A stretch of DNA of 64,000 bases from Rhizobium sp. 11515TR (GTDB lineage: Bacteria > Pseudomonadota > Alphaproteobacteria > Rhizobiales > Rhizobiaceae), in the NCBI RefSeq assembly GCF_002277895.1, contig NZ_CP022998.1:2523501-2587500 (forward strand). The letters are read 5' to 3'. This document shows, piece after piece, positions 35,472-47,416 of this stretch. Under the pieces are notes generated by a model. It was not told the DNA's origin and ran no database searches. It saw nothing but the letters and a program-made list of their open reading frames with translations. The first letter of the stretch is position 1. Each line of letters opens with the position of its first letter. A program made the translations under genes and the position numbers.

Positions 35472-37331
35472 TCACGGCCGGCCGCGCCAAAGCCATATGC
35501 TCAAAGAACCGGCGCGGCCACGCAGGCTTGTTTCGATCGGGCCGTTGAGATGCCCCTCTTTGAAGGGAGCGCTGTCGCGACCCGCCGCAAGCAAGAGGTC
35601 GGCGCTGATGGCGGCCTCCACATGGTGACCTGCGGCAACCTCCATCAAGCGACTGGCAACGTTGACCGTATCACCCGTCGCAGTGATCTGTTGGCGATCG
35701 CCGCCGCCGAGTCGCGAGGCGACGATGGTGCCGAAATGAGCGCCGATTTTGAAACCGATTCGCGAGGTTATTCCCTGCGGCAATGCCGAGAGCCAATCTC
35801 TCATCCGGTGAGCCAGGCGAATGCAACAATGCGCTGCGTTGGCAGGATCGGCAGGCTTGGGATGCGGCAGGCCGAAAAGGATCATGGCGCCGTCGCCCAT
35901 GAAACTGGTAATGGCACCGCCGGATGCAGTCACTTCTTCGTCGACGAGATTGTAGAAGCCGTTCAGCAGTTCACGCACGGCGGTCGGGCCGATCGATTCG
36001 CTAAGGCCGGTGAAGCCATTTATATCGATGAAGACGACGGCCGCCTCCTGGTGTACCGGCTCTGCGAGAAGGCTGGGATCGCGCGCAAGATGCTCGGCCA
36101 GACCAGGCGCCTGGATGCGCTGCAGGAGCTGGCTTTGTTCGGCGAAGCGGGCAGCTCGTCTGCGGTCGAGCCAAAGCTGGATCGCGCCAAACAGCAGCGT
36201 CGGCGGGACAGTTGCCGCAATCGGGAGGGCGGCGCTTAGCCAAATTCCGTGCTTGAAGGCGCTGACGTTGATGGCAAACCAAAGGAGGACCACGCCCAGC
36301 ACCATGATCAGGCCTATGGTACTGCGTCGCCATGAAAGAAGGCTGACAACGGCAATCGGCAGCCCGACGGCGAAATAAAGGTCGATAAAACGGACGTTGC
36401 GGTCGCGTACCAGGCCGTCTCCGGCAATCAGATGCGTGATCGAGGTCGCGATAACTTCGACACCCGGCAGAACGGGATCGAAGGGTGTTGGAAAGACATC
36501 GCCACCGCCGGTAACGGTCGCGCCGATAACGACGATATGGTCCCTGATCGCAGCCTCCGGCAATTGTCCATTGAGCGCAGCACTGGCGCTGACGGTGCGA
36601 ATCGTTCCGCGCGGACCGTAGAACGAGAGCGGCATGAGATAGCCGGTATCGGTCTGGATGGACCTGTCACCGATCTTGATATGATCGGAGATGACGGTTG
36701 TCTGCTCGTTGGTTGCGGTGGAAACGACACGCAGCGAAAAGGATGGTTCGATCCGCTCGCCGCTACGAAACAGCAGCGGCACGAAACGCGGCGTGCCCGC
36801 CTTGTCGGTCTGCACATTGACAATGCCGTAGCTTGCGACATCGGCGAACCGCTGCTGCGGTTCGAGGAATTGCAGTGCACTGGGCACGCGAGCGAGAGGT
36901 TCCTTGCTATCTTCTGTGACGCGCTGACGGCTTTCGGGAAAGATGCCGGCCGCGGCCAGTACAACCTTGGTCCGTTTGAGCGATTGTTCCAATGCCGCAT
37001 CGTCGGTCTCGTCGCCGGCATCGACCAGAAGCAGATCGAGCGCGACGGCTTTCGGCCCCAATGCGGCGATAGCATCGATCATTTTGGCGAGCGTGGCGCG
37101 AGGCAAAGGATAGTGTCCCGCCATACGCGACGTCTCATCGTCTATGGCTATGATCGTGACGAGATCGGGTGGCTGTAAGCTGCCGCCGAGCGTATTGCGG
37201 AGGTTCGTGAGCGTCGCTTCGGCGCCGTCGACAAAGGGGATGTCACCGCGCAGATGCGCGACGCCCAGGCCCATCCCCCAGACGGCAGTCAAGAAAAGCG
37301 CAATCAGCGTCTGCAGCGGCGGTCTGCGCAT
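35472..37331 (-). CDS. CHASE2-domain adenylate/guanylate cyclase (class III)
   Basis: A 619-residue membrane receptor cyclase. An N-terminal membrane helix (LIALFLTAVWGMGLG) is followed by a periplasmic CHASE2 sensor at about 30-310, containing IDDETSRMAGHYPLPRATLA and PFDPVLPGVEVIAT. Three membrane helices lie at about 320-395 and a cytosolic class III cyclase domain at about 430-600. Metal-binding aspartates are in VFIDINGFTGLSES and FMGDGAMILFG, and the Asn-Arg pair in GDTVNVASRL. The upstream FecR-domain gene ends 12 bases before this start, so the two are co-transcribed. cAMP is the likely product. Confidence 0.9.
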   Translation of the reverse strand: MRRPPLQTLIALFLTAVWGMGLGVAHLRGDIPFVDGAEATLTNLRNTLGGSLQPPDLVTIIAIDDETSRMAGHYPLPRATLAKMIDAIAALGPKAVALDLLLVDAGDETDDAALEQSLKRTKVVLAAAGIFPESRQRVTEDSKEPLARVPSALQFLEPQQRFADVASYGIVNVQTDKAGTPRFVPLLFRSGERIEPSFSLRVVSTATNEQTTVISDHIKIGDRSIQTDTGYLMPLSFYGPRGTIRTVSASAALNGQLPEAAIRDHIVVIGATVTGGGDVFPTPFDPVLPGVEVIATSITHLIAGDGLVRDRNVRFIDLYFAVGLPIAVVSLLSWRRSTIGLIMVLGVVLLWFAINVSAFKHGIWLSAALPIAATVPPTLLFGAIQLWLDRRRAARFAEQSQLLQRIQAPGLAEHLARDPSLLAEPVHQEAAVVFIDINGFTGLSESIGPTAVRELLNGFYNLVDEEVTASGGAITSFMGDGAMILFGLPHPKPADPANAAHCCIRLAHRMRDWLSALPQGITSRIGFKIGAHFGTIVASRLGGGDRQQITATGDTVNVASRLMEVAAGHHVEAAISADLLLAAGRDSAPFKEGHLNGPIETSLRGRAGSLSIWLWRGRP

Positions 37332-37343
37332 GATGTCGGGATC

Positions 37344-37874
37344 TCACTGGCCGAGGCGCGCCATCAAAGCATCTATGCGCGGCTGTCCCCATTGGGTGAC
37401 ACGTAATACGGAGCGCCCGCGGTCGGCGTCGACGCCTTGTCCTTGGCCTAGCGTAACCCGCTGCCCGGTCGATACCTTATTGACCGCGACCCGGCCGCGC
37501 AGGACAAGCACGGACGTGTTGCCCCGTTTCACGTCGACGGCCCAGCGCGTGCCGCGCACGGCGGCGATCGCCTGCGGCGTCACCACTTCGAAGCCGCCCC
37601 TAACACGGTTGCGATCGACATCAACCAGCGCTGCCTTGCTGTCAAGTACGAGAGCATCCGCCCGGCCATCATGGTTTCGGTCTGCAAACCGGTAGTGAGC
37701 GCCACGCTCGACAGTGACGCTAAGCCCAGCTTCGCAATTCAAGATCTGGCGCGTCGTGCCGACGGCAGGCTGCAATGGGCAATTTGCGACGGCTTGTGCG
37801 GAAGCCGTGCCGGCACTGACGATGCATAGGCAGCCTGCTACCAGCGCCAGGTTGCGATTGTTTGCGTGGATCAT
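37344..37874 (-). CDS. Secreted FecR-domain protein
   Basis: A 176-residue exported protein. A signal peptide covers about 1-26 (GTASAQA). The remainder is a FecR-like beta domain: LSVTVERGAHYRFADRNHDG, TPQAIAAVRGTRWAVDVKRG, VLVLRGRVAV, VTLGQGQGVDA. Classical FecR has a cytosolic anti-sigma part and a membrane helix; both are missing here. No sigma factor or TonB receptor gene is near. It lies 12 bases upstream of the CHASE2 cyclase gene in the same operon, so it may act in the periplasm with that sensor (inference). Confidence 0.85.
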   Translation of the reverse strand: MIHANNRNLALVAGCLCIVSAGTASAQAVANCPLQPAVGTTRQILNCEAGLSVTVERGAHYRFADRNHDGRADALVLDSKAALVDVDRNRVRGGFEVVTPQAIAAVRGTRWAVDVKRGNTSVLVLRGRVAVNKVSTGQRVTLGQGQGVDADRGRSVLRVTQWGQPRIDALMARLGQ

Positions 37875-37959
37875 GATTGTGGCCCCTCATCGCATGTGAC
37901 TGGAGCCGCGGGCGGCGATTTCCAGTCACGGTATGCCCGATCCCTGGGGCGATGATGCG

Positions 37960-39009
37960 TCATGAGCGATTGATCTGCAAGTTGTCGTAGCCTCCGGCCT
38001 TGTAGAGCACGCTCGAAATCAGCCAGCTCAGCAGGAAGATGCCCACGACGGCGAAGCCGAAATTGGCAAGATTGTCGTTGAGTTCGCCGACGAAGCTCCA
38101 GAAGCTACCTTCGAGGCCGAGTTTGTCGGCGATTAACCCCAGGGCCTCGATGCCGCCGATGAAGACGGCAACGACGACTGACGCAGCGGTGATGGTCAGA
38201 TTGTACCAAAGCTTGCGCACCGGCTTGACGAAGGCCCAGCCATAGGCGCCCGTCATCAGCGTACTGTCGAGAGTGTCCATCAGCGACATGCCGGCGGTAA
38301 ATAGCGCCGGAAAGACGAGTATGGTCCAGAAGGACATGCCCTGCGCTGCTTGAGCGGCGGAAATGCCGAGAAGCCCGATCTCCGTTGCGGTATCAAAGCC
38401 GAGGCCGAAAAGGAAGCCGATCGGATACATATGCCAAGAGCGGCTTACGACCTTGAACATCGGACGGAAGATGCGCGCCAGGAGGCCCCCGCCGGCGAGC
38501 AGCGTATCGAGATCTTCTTCTGCGATCCGCTCCCCCCTCTGCGCCCTTCTGAAGGCAGACCAGACACCTTTGAGAACGAAGAGATTGGCAATGCCGATCA
38601 GCAGCAGAAAAACAGCCGAAACCGTCGTACCGATGACGCCGCCGATATCGTGGAACGAATCGAGCTGGCTTTGCATGGCAGCCGCCGTCGCGGCAATCAG
38701 GATCGAGGCGATCACGACGATCGACGAATGGCCGAGCGAGAAGAAAAAGCCGACGGCATAGGGCTGCTTCTTTTCCTGAATGAGCTTGCGCACGACATTG
38801 TCGATGGCGGCGATATGATCGGCATCGAAGGCGTGGCGTAGACCGAACATATAGGCAAGAAGCGCAATGCCGAGCAAAGACGGGCGGTCTGCAAAAGCGA
38901 CCCAGGCCCAAGCCCAAGCGGCAATATTGAAAGCGATCAGCAGCGCGAAGGTAATGGCGATCTTCGCCCTCGGCTTTTCCGCGCGATCATCAAATGGATT
39001 GAGAGTCAT
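37960..39009 (-). CDS. Nickel/cobalt permease, NiCoT (HoxN/NixA) family
   Basis: A 349-residue membrane protein with about eight helices. The defining metal motif HxxxxDH is present as RHAFDADHIAAIDN at about 55-68. Further family blocks are FFSLGHSSIVVIASI, LGFDTATEIGLL and LFTAGMSLMDTLDSTLMTGAYGW in two adjacent parts. It imports Ni2+ or Co2+ for urease, hydrogenase or cobalamin; which of these cannot be told. I could not find a convincing NikR operator or cobalamin riboswitch in the 140 bp upstream. Confidence 0.94.
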   Translation of the reverse strand: MTLNPFDDRAEKPRAKIAITFALLIAFNIAAWAWAWVAFADRPSLLGIALLAYMFGLRHAFDADHIAAIDNVVRKLIQEKKQPYAVGFFFSLGHSSIVVIASILIAATAAAMQSQLDSFHDIGGVIGTTVSAVFLLLIGIANLFVLKGVWSAFRRAQRGERIAEEDLDTLLAGGGLLARIFRPMFKVVSRSWHMYPIGFLFGLGFDTATEIGLLGISAAQAAQGMSFWTILVFPALFTAGMSLMDTLDSTLMTGAYGWAFVKPVRKLWYNLTITAASVVVAVFIGGIEALGLIADKLGLEGSFWSFVGELNDNLANFGFAVVGIFLLSWLISSVLYKAGGYDNLQINRS

Positions 39010-39148
39010 ACTTTTGTTCCCGTTATGCTTACTCGCACAATGTCACGGAAACGAAAGCGGCGCGACAGTCAAATGACGTAGATGCCGAAGTTTTTCGCAG
39101 TGTCGTAAAAATGGGCAGGGCCGATCTATGTCAGCTCTGCCCTCGCGC

Positions 39149-39541
39149 TCAGCTCTTCTCGAACGGATACCCCTCATCGGCCCAGCCGGTCATGCCGCCG
39201 ATCATGACCTTCACGCGCTTGCCGAGCGTGCCCAGGCGCCATGCCGCCTTGTCGGTGCCGTTGCAATGCGGTCCGGCGCAATAGACGACGAAGAGTGTTT
39301 CGTCTGGCCATTCCGCCATCTTCCTTGCTGTCATCTTGCCGTGCGGCAGGTTGATCGCACCGGGGATATGATTCTCTTGGAACATGGCAGGGCCGCGGAC
39401 ATCGAGCAGGACGAAGTCGACATTGCCTGACTTCATGGACTGGTGGACGTCGGAGCAATCGGTTTCGAAGCCAAGTCTCCTGGCATAGTGCTCAGCGACG
39501 AGACTAGGATCTGCGGCGGGGATTTCACTGACTAGCGACAT
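39149..39541 (-). CDS. Rhodanese-like domain protein
   Basis: A 130-residue single-domain rhodanese. FVLLDVRGPAMFQENHIPGA matches the CH2A-like region. The active-site loop is VVYCAGPHCNGTDKAAW, with the Cys in the YCxGPxCNG form typical of proteins associated with FtrA regulators. GGAGTG precedes ATG 39539-39541. Divergent from the FtrA gene 86 bp away, which probably controls it. The natural sulfur donor and acceptor are unknown. Confidence 0.88.
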   Translation of the reverse strand: MSLVSEIPAADPSLVAEHYARRLGFETDCSDVHQSMKSGNVDFVLLDVRGPAMFQENHIPGAINLPHGKMTARKMAEWPDETLFVVYCAGPHCNGTDKAAWRLGTLGKRVKVMIGGMTGWADEGYPFEKS

Positions 39542-40611
39542 GGAACACTCCTTCTTTGCTTCGGTGCATTCATGCCTGAGCGATCCAATGGTTGAAATTG
39601 GCCGAAATGCCATATAACGTCAAAATCATGCCAAACTCAGATAGCCCCAATCTCCGTGGCCCCCATGTCGTCACCCTCGTCTATGACGGGCTGTGCACCT
39701 TCGAATTCGGGGTCGCCTATGAGATCTTTGGCCTATCGCGTCCGGAAATGGGCGAGGACTGGTATCGCTTTTCCGCCTGCGCGATCGAGGATGGCCCTCT
39801 GCGCGCCGCGGGCGGGCTGACGGTACAGGTCGACCACGGCCTTGAGGACCTTGCCGATGCCGACCTGATCATCGTGCCCGGTTGGCGCGGTATCGGAACG
39901 CCGGTCCCTGCCCTGCTGGTTGCCGAACTCCAAGCGGCCAGCCATCGCGGCGTCCGCATCATGTCCCTCTGCTCTGGCGTCGCGGTCCTCGCGGCCGCAG
40001 GACTGCTTGCCGGCCGCAAGGCAACCACGCATTGGCGCTATGTCGATTCCTTCGCGGCGCGCTATCCGGATATATCAGTGGATGCCGATGTTCTCTACGT
40101 CGATGAGGATAAGGTGCTGACCGCCGCCGGCAGTGCCGCTGCGATCGATCTCTGCCTGCATGTCGTGCGCCGGGATTTCGGACCGGATATCGCCAACAGT
40201 GTCGCTCGTCGTCTCGTGGTTCCGCCACATCGCGAGGGTGGCCAGGCCCAATATATCGAAACTCCGGTTTTGAGACAGCGTGAGGGTGCCCGCTTAGGCC
40301 CGCTGCTTGAATGGATGCGCGAGCGTTTGCAGGAAGATCAGCCCATCTCCGCGCTTGCAGCGCGGGCCGGCATGAGCGTGCGGACCTTCCAGCGCCGTTT
40401 CGAGGCGACCACCGGCATGGCGCCCGGCGAATGGTTGCTCAACGAGCGGCTGCGGCGCGCCCGCGATCTGCTTGAAAAGCAAACGGCCATTTCATTGGAC
40501 GATGTGGCGGTGGCAAGCGGATTTGGGTCGCTCGCCACCATGCGTCATCATTTTCGAGAGAGGCTTGCGGTGAGCCCGAGCGACTACCGCAAGCGATTTG
40601 CAGTCCTCAAT

Positions 40612-42983
<2,372 letters not shown>

Positions 42984-43096
42984 AGATCCAGTCCTGCCCG
43001 GTGCGGGCATCAAAAATAAAAGCTCGCGGCTCTTTACATGAGGCTCTCGCCTATTCCAAGCCCTTTTAAGGCTGGAACTCCGGGCAAGTGATTGCT

Positions 43097-43866
43097 TCAG
43101 GCGAACTGCCGTTCGAATGCGGCGTAAATGGCGAGGAAATCCGTGGCTTTCAAGCTCTGGCCGCCGACAAGCACACCGTTGACATGTGGAACATCCAGAA
43201 GGTCGCGTGCATTGGCGCCGCTGACCGATCCGCCGTAGAGGATTCGCATATTCGCGCCCTCCTTGCCAAAGCGCTCGATGAGCTCGGCGCGGATGAAGGC
43301 ATGGGCCTCTTCGACGTTTTCCTGAGTCGGAACCACGCCGGTGCCGATCGCCCAGACTGGCTCATAGGCGATCACGGTCGTCTGCGCCGTGGAACCATCC
43401 GGAATGGAGCCCACGAGCTCCCGCTTCAGCACCTCGAGCGTCTGGCCGCTATTGCGCTCGTAAGCCGTTTCGCCGATGCAGATGATGGCGACCAGCCCGG
43501 CATCATGCGCCGCCTGCGCCTTGGCGCGCACCAACATGTCGCTTTCGGCATGATTCCTGCGCCGCTCTGAATGGCCGACGATGACATGCGTGCCGAAGCA
43601 GTCGGCAATCATTTCGGCCGAAATATCACCCGTATGCGCGCCGCTGACTTGCTGATGGCAATCCTGGGCGCCGATGGCGAGCGGGCTGTCGTCGCAAAGC
43701 GCGGTCGCAACGTAGAGCAAGGTAGCCGGGGGCAGAGCAGCGTATCGATCTTCTCCGACAGCGGCGCCTTGACGCCGTCCGCGATCGCCTTGATCTGATC
43801 CAGGCTCGCGCGTGTGCCGTTCATCTTCCAGTTTCCGGCCAGAAGCGGCCGTATGGTATTCGTCAT
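43097..43866 (-). pseudogene. tpiA: Triosephosphate isomerase with a single-base frameshift
   Basis: The N-terminal frame starts at ATG 43864-43866 with [17 protein letters not shown] (catalytic Lys) and runs to DTLLCP. The rest continues in the next frame from [20 protein letters not shown] to the stop at 43097. It includes VGHSERR (catalytic His), [11 protein letters not shown] (catalytic Glu) and [10 protein letters not shown]. The break is at a run of five G at 43728-43732 (plus strand); six would give TGC-CCC-CCG and a normal 256-residue enzyme. Either a real homopolymer deletion or a sequencing error. Rhizobia often have a second isomerase gene, so loss could be tolerated. Confidence 0.88.
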
Positions 43867-44002
43867 TCCGATATTCTCCCCCTTGATCCAGCTTCGGACT
43901 AACAAAAAGGAAAGGGAAAGGAAAGTTATCGAATGCGGCCGAAACCAGCTCAAATCGTTTGAAAAATGCTTATCCGGAAAATAAGTCGGATTGCGCGAGC
44001 GT

Positions 44003-44899
44003 TTATGACGCTTGTGGATCAACGATCCAGTTGAGAACTTTACGCCAGTCGGTCATGCGGACGGGCGTCCCATGATTGCCGGTCTCGAAAAGCGTGAAGC
44101 GTGTCGGATAATGCGCTTTGAAAAGCTTCTCAAACAGGGCTTGCTGGTCCGCAGCCGCATAGACCGGATCCTTGCTGCCATGCGTGAACCAGAGCGGCAG
44201 CTTTGCCTTGTAGAAAGCGCTCTTGGTGAAATCCGGGTCGGTGACCCCGCTCAGGATCGCCATGCCCTTCAGGCGCTTGACGCTCTCGGCATCGCGGGTA
44301 ATGCCCCAGCAGATGAAGCTGCCCATGGAGGCGCAACTCAGTATGACGGGCTTGCCGCCCGATTGCTCGTAAGAGTAGCGGATGAGCGCGGCGATATCGG
44401 CAACTCCGTTGCTGTCGAAACCTCTGACGCTCGGTGCGTAGTAGGTGCCGCCGTTGCGATAGGCAAGGTTCTTCAGCCGGTTGAAATTGCCGCCGAACGT
44501 ATAGTCGTTGGAGCCGAGCCGGCGGTCGCCGCCGCGGCCATGGATGAAGATCACGGTAAATGCCTGTTTCGATGCGGGACCTATGCGGGTGACATCAACC
44601 TTGCGGCCGCCGATCTCAAGGGTTTCGTCTTCCTGGGCTTTCCAGCGCACGCCGGTATCGACATAGGCCGGCTTCACGCGCCTTTCCGGAATCTGGTCGC
44701 GGCCGTTGATATCCCGCATCTCCTGGTAATCGATCGCCTGGAACGCGCCGTTGTCGTGGCTTTCGATGACCGTTTGATTGGAAAACAGCTCGTCCTTGAA
44801 CGGCTTCAACATATCTGCAGAGGCGGTCTCCCCCGTCCCCAGAAGCAAAATGGCCGAGATTGCGGACAGGATAGGCAAATGAGCTGTGGACATTCGCAT
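44003..44899 (-). CDS. Exported alpha/beta-hydrolase
   Basis: A 298-residue protein with a signal peptide at about 1-28 (LGTGETASA). The hydrolase fold shows [15 protein letters not shown] (oxyanion HGxG region, about 116-130), a nucleophile elbow [16 protein letters not shown], an Asp in [11 protein letters not shown] and a His in [10 protein letters not shown]. The elbow reads C-A-S-M-G, with Ala where G is usual in GxSxG. Likely a periplasmic esterase or lipase-like enzyme; substrate unknown. It lies between tpiA and the divergent parE. Confidence 0.8.
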   Translation of the reverse strand: MRMSTAHLPILSAISAILLLGTGETASADMLKPFKDELFSNQTVIESHDNGAFQAIDYQEMRDINGRDQIPERRVKPAYVDTGVRWKAQEDETLEIGGRKVDVTRIGPASKQAFTVIFIHGRGGDRRLGSNDYTFGGNFNRLKNLAYRNGGTYYAPSVRGFDSNGVADIAALIRYSYEQSGGKPVILSCASMGSFICWGITRDAESVKRLKGMAILSGVTDPDFTKSAFYKAKLPLWFTHGSKDPVYAAADQQALFEKLFKAHYPTRFTLFETGNHGTPVRMTDWRKVLNWIVDPQAS

Positions 44900-45104
44900 G
44901 CGGATACTTCCTCAAATCAGCCATCGGGGTTGCCATTCGTCACCCGGCAACGCAAATCTCTTTATAAATCGGCTCCGTTACGAGGCGCCATCGCTCTTGT
45001 GTGCCGTTTCTGGCAAAATCACGGTGATTCGCGAATACCGGCGACAAATGCGATAATAAAGGGGTCTGGCCCCACCAGAACAAATCTGAGTAGCTTGAAA
45101 TTCT

Positions 45105-47168
45105 ATGGACAATAGCAACGATCTCTTCTCCGGACTCCCCCGCTCCCCGAAGCCGGAGGCAGCGGAAAAGCCGGCCGCAAAGGCAGAAAAGCCGGCTCCT
45201 GCGCCCGCACAACGTGCAGCGCCGACGACTCAGTCGTCCGAGGAATATGGCGCAAGCTCCATACGCGTTCTTGAAGGGCTCGAGCCCGTCCGCATGCGTC
45301 CCGGCATGTATATCGGCGGCACGGACGAGAAGGCGCTGCACCACCTTTTCGCCGAAGTCATCGACAACTCCATGGACGAGGCGGTAGCCGGCCACGCCAA
45401 TTTCATTGAGGTCTATCTCGATCGGGAAGGTTATCTGACCGTCACGGATAACGGCCGTGGCATTCCCGTGGAAAACCATCCGCAGGTGCCCGGCAAGTCG
45501 ACGCTCGAAGTCATCATGACCAAGCTGCATGCCGGCGGGAAGTTCGACGGCAAGGCCTATGAGACCTCTGGCGGTCTGCATGGCGTTGGCGTGTCCGTCG
45601 TCAACGCGCTGTCGGATGATCTGGAAGTCGAGGTCGCCCGCAACCGCAAGCTCTATCGCCAGCGCTTCTCGCGCGGCCTGCCGGTCAGCGGCCTGGAAGA
45701 ACTGGGCGATGTGCATAACCGGCGCGGCACCCGCGTCCGCTTCCATCCCGATCCGCAGATCTTCGGCGATCACGCGCGCTTCGATCCGGCGCGCGTCTTC
45801 CGCATGGCTCGTTCCAAGGCCTATCTGTTCGGCGGCGTCGAAATCCGCTGGGGCTGTGATCCCGAGCTGGCGCCCGAAGGCGCCGATGTTCCGGAAAAGG
45901 CAGTCTTCCATTTCCCGGGTGGCCTGAAGGACTATCTCAAGGCGACGATGGGCAACGAGTTCACCGTTACCCGCGAGATCTTTGCCGGCAAGTCGGAAAA
46001 GGAAAGCGGCCACGGCTCGCTCGAATGGGCGATCACCTGGTATGGCGGTGATCCGCAGATCCATTCCTATTGCAATACGATTCCGACCCCGGAAGGCGGC
46101 ACACATGAGGCGGGCCTCCGTATCGCGTTGACGAAGGGTCTGAAGAGCTACGCCGATCTCACCCAAAACAAGCGTGCGGCCAACATCACGACGGATGACG
46201 TGATGATTTCGGGCGTCGGCATGTTATCGATCTTCATCCGCGAGCCGGAATTCGTCGGCCAGACGAAGGACAAGCTCGCGACGGTCGAAGCCCAGCGCAT
46301 CGTCGAAAACGCGTTGCGCGATCCCTTCGACCATTACCTCGCCGACAATCCAGCCGAGGCCGAAAAGCTGTTGGAATGGGTGATCGAGCGCTCCGAGGAG
46401 CGTTTGCGTCGCCGCAAGGAAAAGGAAGTCAACCGCAAGACGGCCGTGCGCAAGCTGCGCCTTCCGGGCAAACTGGCGGATTGCTCGCAGAGCGCGGCGG
46501 AAGGTGCCGAACTCTTCCTCGTCGAGGGCGATTCGGCAGGTGGCTCGGCCAAACAGGCGCGCAACCGCACCAACCAGGCGATCCTGCCGCTACGCGGCAA
46601 GATCCTGAACGTCGCCAGCGCCGGCCGCGAAAAGCTGTCTGCCAATCAGCAGATCACCGATCTCGTTCAGGCGCTCGGTTGCGGTACCCGCACGAAATAT
46701 CGGGAAGAAGACCTGCGTTATCAGCGCATCGTCGTGATGACCGATGCCGACGTCGACGGGGCCCACATTGCCTCGCTGCTTATCACCTTCTTCTATCAGG
46801 AGATGCCGGAGCTGATCCGTCAGGGCCACCTCTTCCTGGCCGTCCCGCCGCTCTACAAGATCACCCAGGGCTCGAAATCCATCTATGCCCGTGACGATGC
46901 CCACCGACAGGAGTTGATGGCAACGGAATTCAAGGGCAAAGGCAAGGTCGAAATCAGCCGCTTCAAAGGTCTGGGCGAAATGTTGCCAGCCCAGCTCAAG
47001 GAGACCACGATGGATCCGGCCAAGCGCACGCTGCTGCGCGTCGAGATCGACGAAATCGATTTCGAAGGAACGCGCGATGCCGTCGACAATCTGATGGGCA
47101 CCAAGGCCGATGCTCGCTTCCGCTTCATTCAGGAGCGGGCCGCGTTCGCCGAGGATCTCGATATCTGA
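45105..47168 (+). CDS. parE: DNA topoisomerase IV subunit B
   Basis: A 687-residue ATPase subunit of topoisomerase IV, which unlinks daughter chromosomes. The GHKL motifs are EVIDNSMDEAVAGHA, TVTDNGRGIPVENH and GGLHGVGVSVVNALSDD. The TOPRIM domain has VEGDSAGGSAKQARNR and DADVDGAHIASLLITFFYQ. The absence of the approx. 160-residue insert found in E. coli GyrB, and an Ala/Pro/Lys-rich N-terminal extension, favour ParE over GyrB. The partner parC is not in the window. Confidence 0.94.
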   Translation: MDNSNDLFSGLPRSPKPEAAEKPAAKAEKPAPAPAQRAAPTTQSSEEYGASSIRVLEGLEPVRMRPGMYIGGTDEKALHHLFAEVIDNSMDEAVAGHANFIEVYLDREGYLTVTDNGRGIPVENHPQVPGKSTLEVIMTKLHAGGKFDGKAYETSGGLHGVGVSVVNALSDDLEVEVARNRKLYRQRFSRGLPVSGLEELGDVHNRRGTRVRFHPDPQIFGDHARFDPARVFRMARSKAYLFGGVEIRWGCDPELAPEGADVPEKAVFHFPGGLKDYLKATMGNEFTVTREIFAGKSEKESGHGSLEWAITWYGGDPQIHSYCNTIPTPEGGTHEAGLRIALTKGLKSYADLTQNKRAANITTDDVMISGVGMLSIFIREPEFVGQTKDKLATVEAQRIVENALRDPFDHYLADNPAEAEKLLEWVIERSEERLRRRKEKEVNRKTAVRKLRLPGKLADCSQSAAEGAELFLVEGDSAGGSAKQARNRTNQAILPLRGKILNVASAGREKLSANQQITDLVQALGCGTRTKYREEDLRYQRIVVMTDADVDGAHIASLLITFFYQEMPELIRQGHLFLAVPPLYKITQGSKSIYARDDAHRQELMATEFKGKGKVEISRFKGLGEMLPAQLKETTMDPAKRTLLRVEIDEIDFEGTRDAVDNLMGTKADARFRFIQERAAFAEDLDI

Positions 47169-47362
47169 CCGCAGACCAACCGCCGAACGGCTTTGTTGAT
47201 CCTGCTCGCCGATAAAAGTTTCAAGTCGACGCAAAAATTCAGTCTTCTGCGTTCAGGATGCTTGGTCGCCTCTCTCGGTAACTTAATTACGGCGTGCAGG
47301 ACAGTCGTGCTATTGTCATGACGGCTGAATAAGAAGCTTAAAGCCGTTGCTCTTGAAACGGC

Positions 47363-47393
47363 CTAGATCATACCCCATAACCGGATGATCTAG
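47363..47393. promoter_or_regulatory. Perfect 9-bp dyad upstream of the AI-2E-type gene
   Basis: CTAGATCAT (47363-47371) and ATGATCTAG (47385-47393) are exact reverse complements 13 bases apart, 24 bp upstream of the proposed start. Either a protein-binding dyad or a leader hairpin that could influence translation. Confidence 0.4.
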
Positions 47394-47416
47394 TAAATAG
47401 GGGCGAAGTAAGACCG

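Noticed and set aside
39010..39148. Cobalamin riboswitch or NikR site upstream of the nickel/cobalt permease
   Set aside because: No B12-box-like sequence and no GTATGA-type dyad could be found.
44940..46166. A 408-codon minus-strand open frame
   Set aside because: It lies opposite the start of parE and has no recognisable domain; an antisense frame due to high GC.
47181..47198. Terminator after parE (GCCG-AA-CGGC followed by TTTG)
   Set aside because: A four-base stem with a two-base loop is too weak to support.
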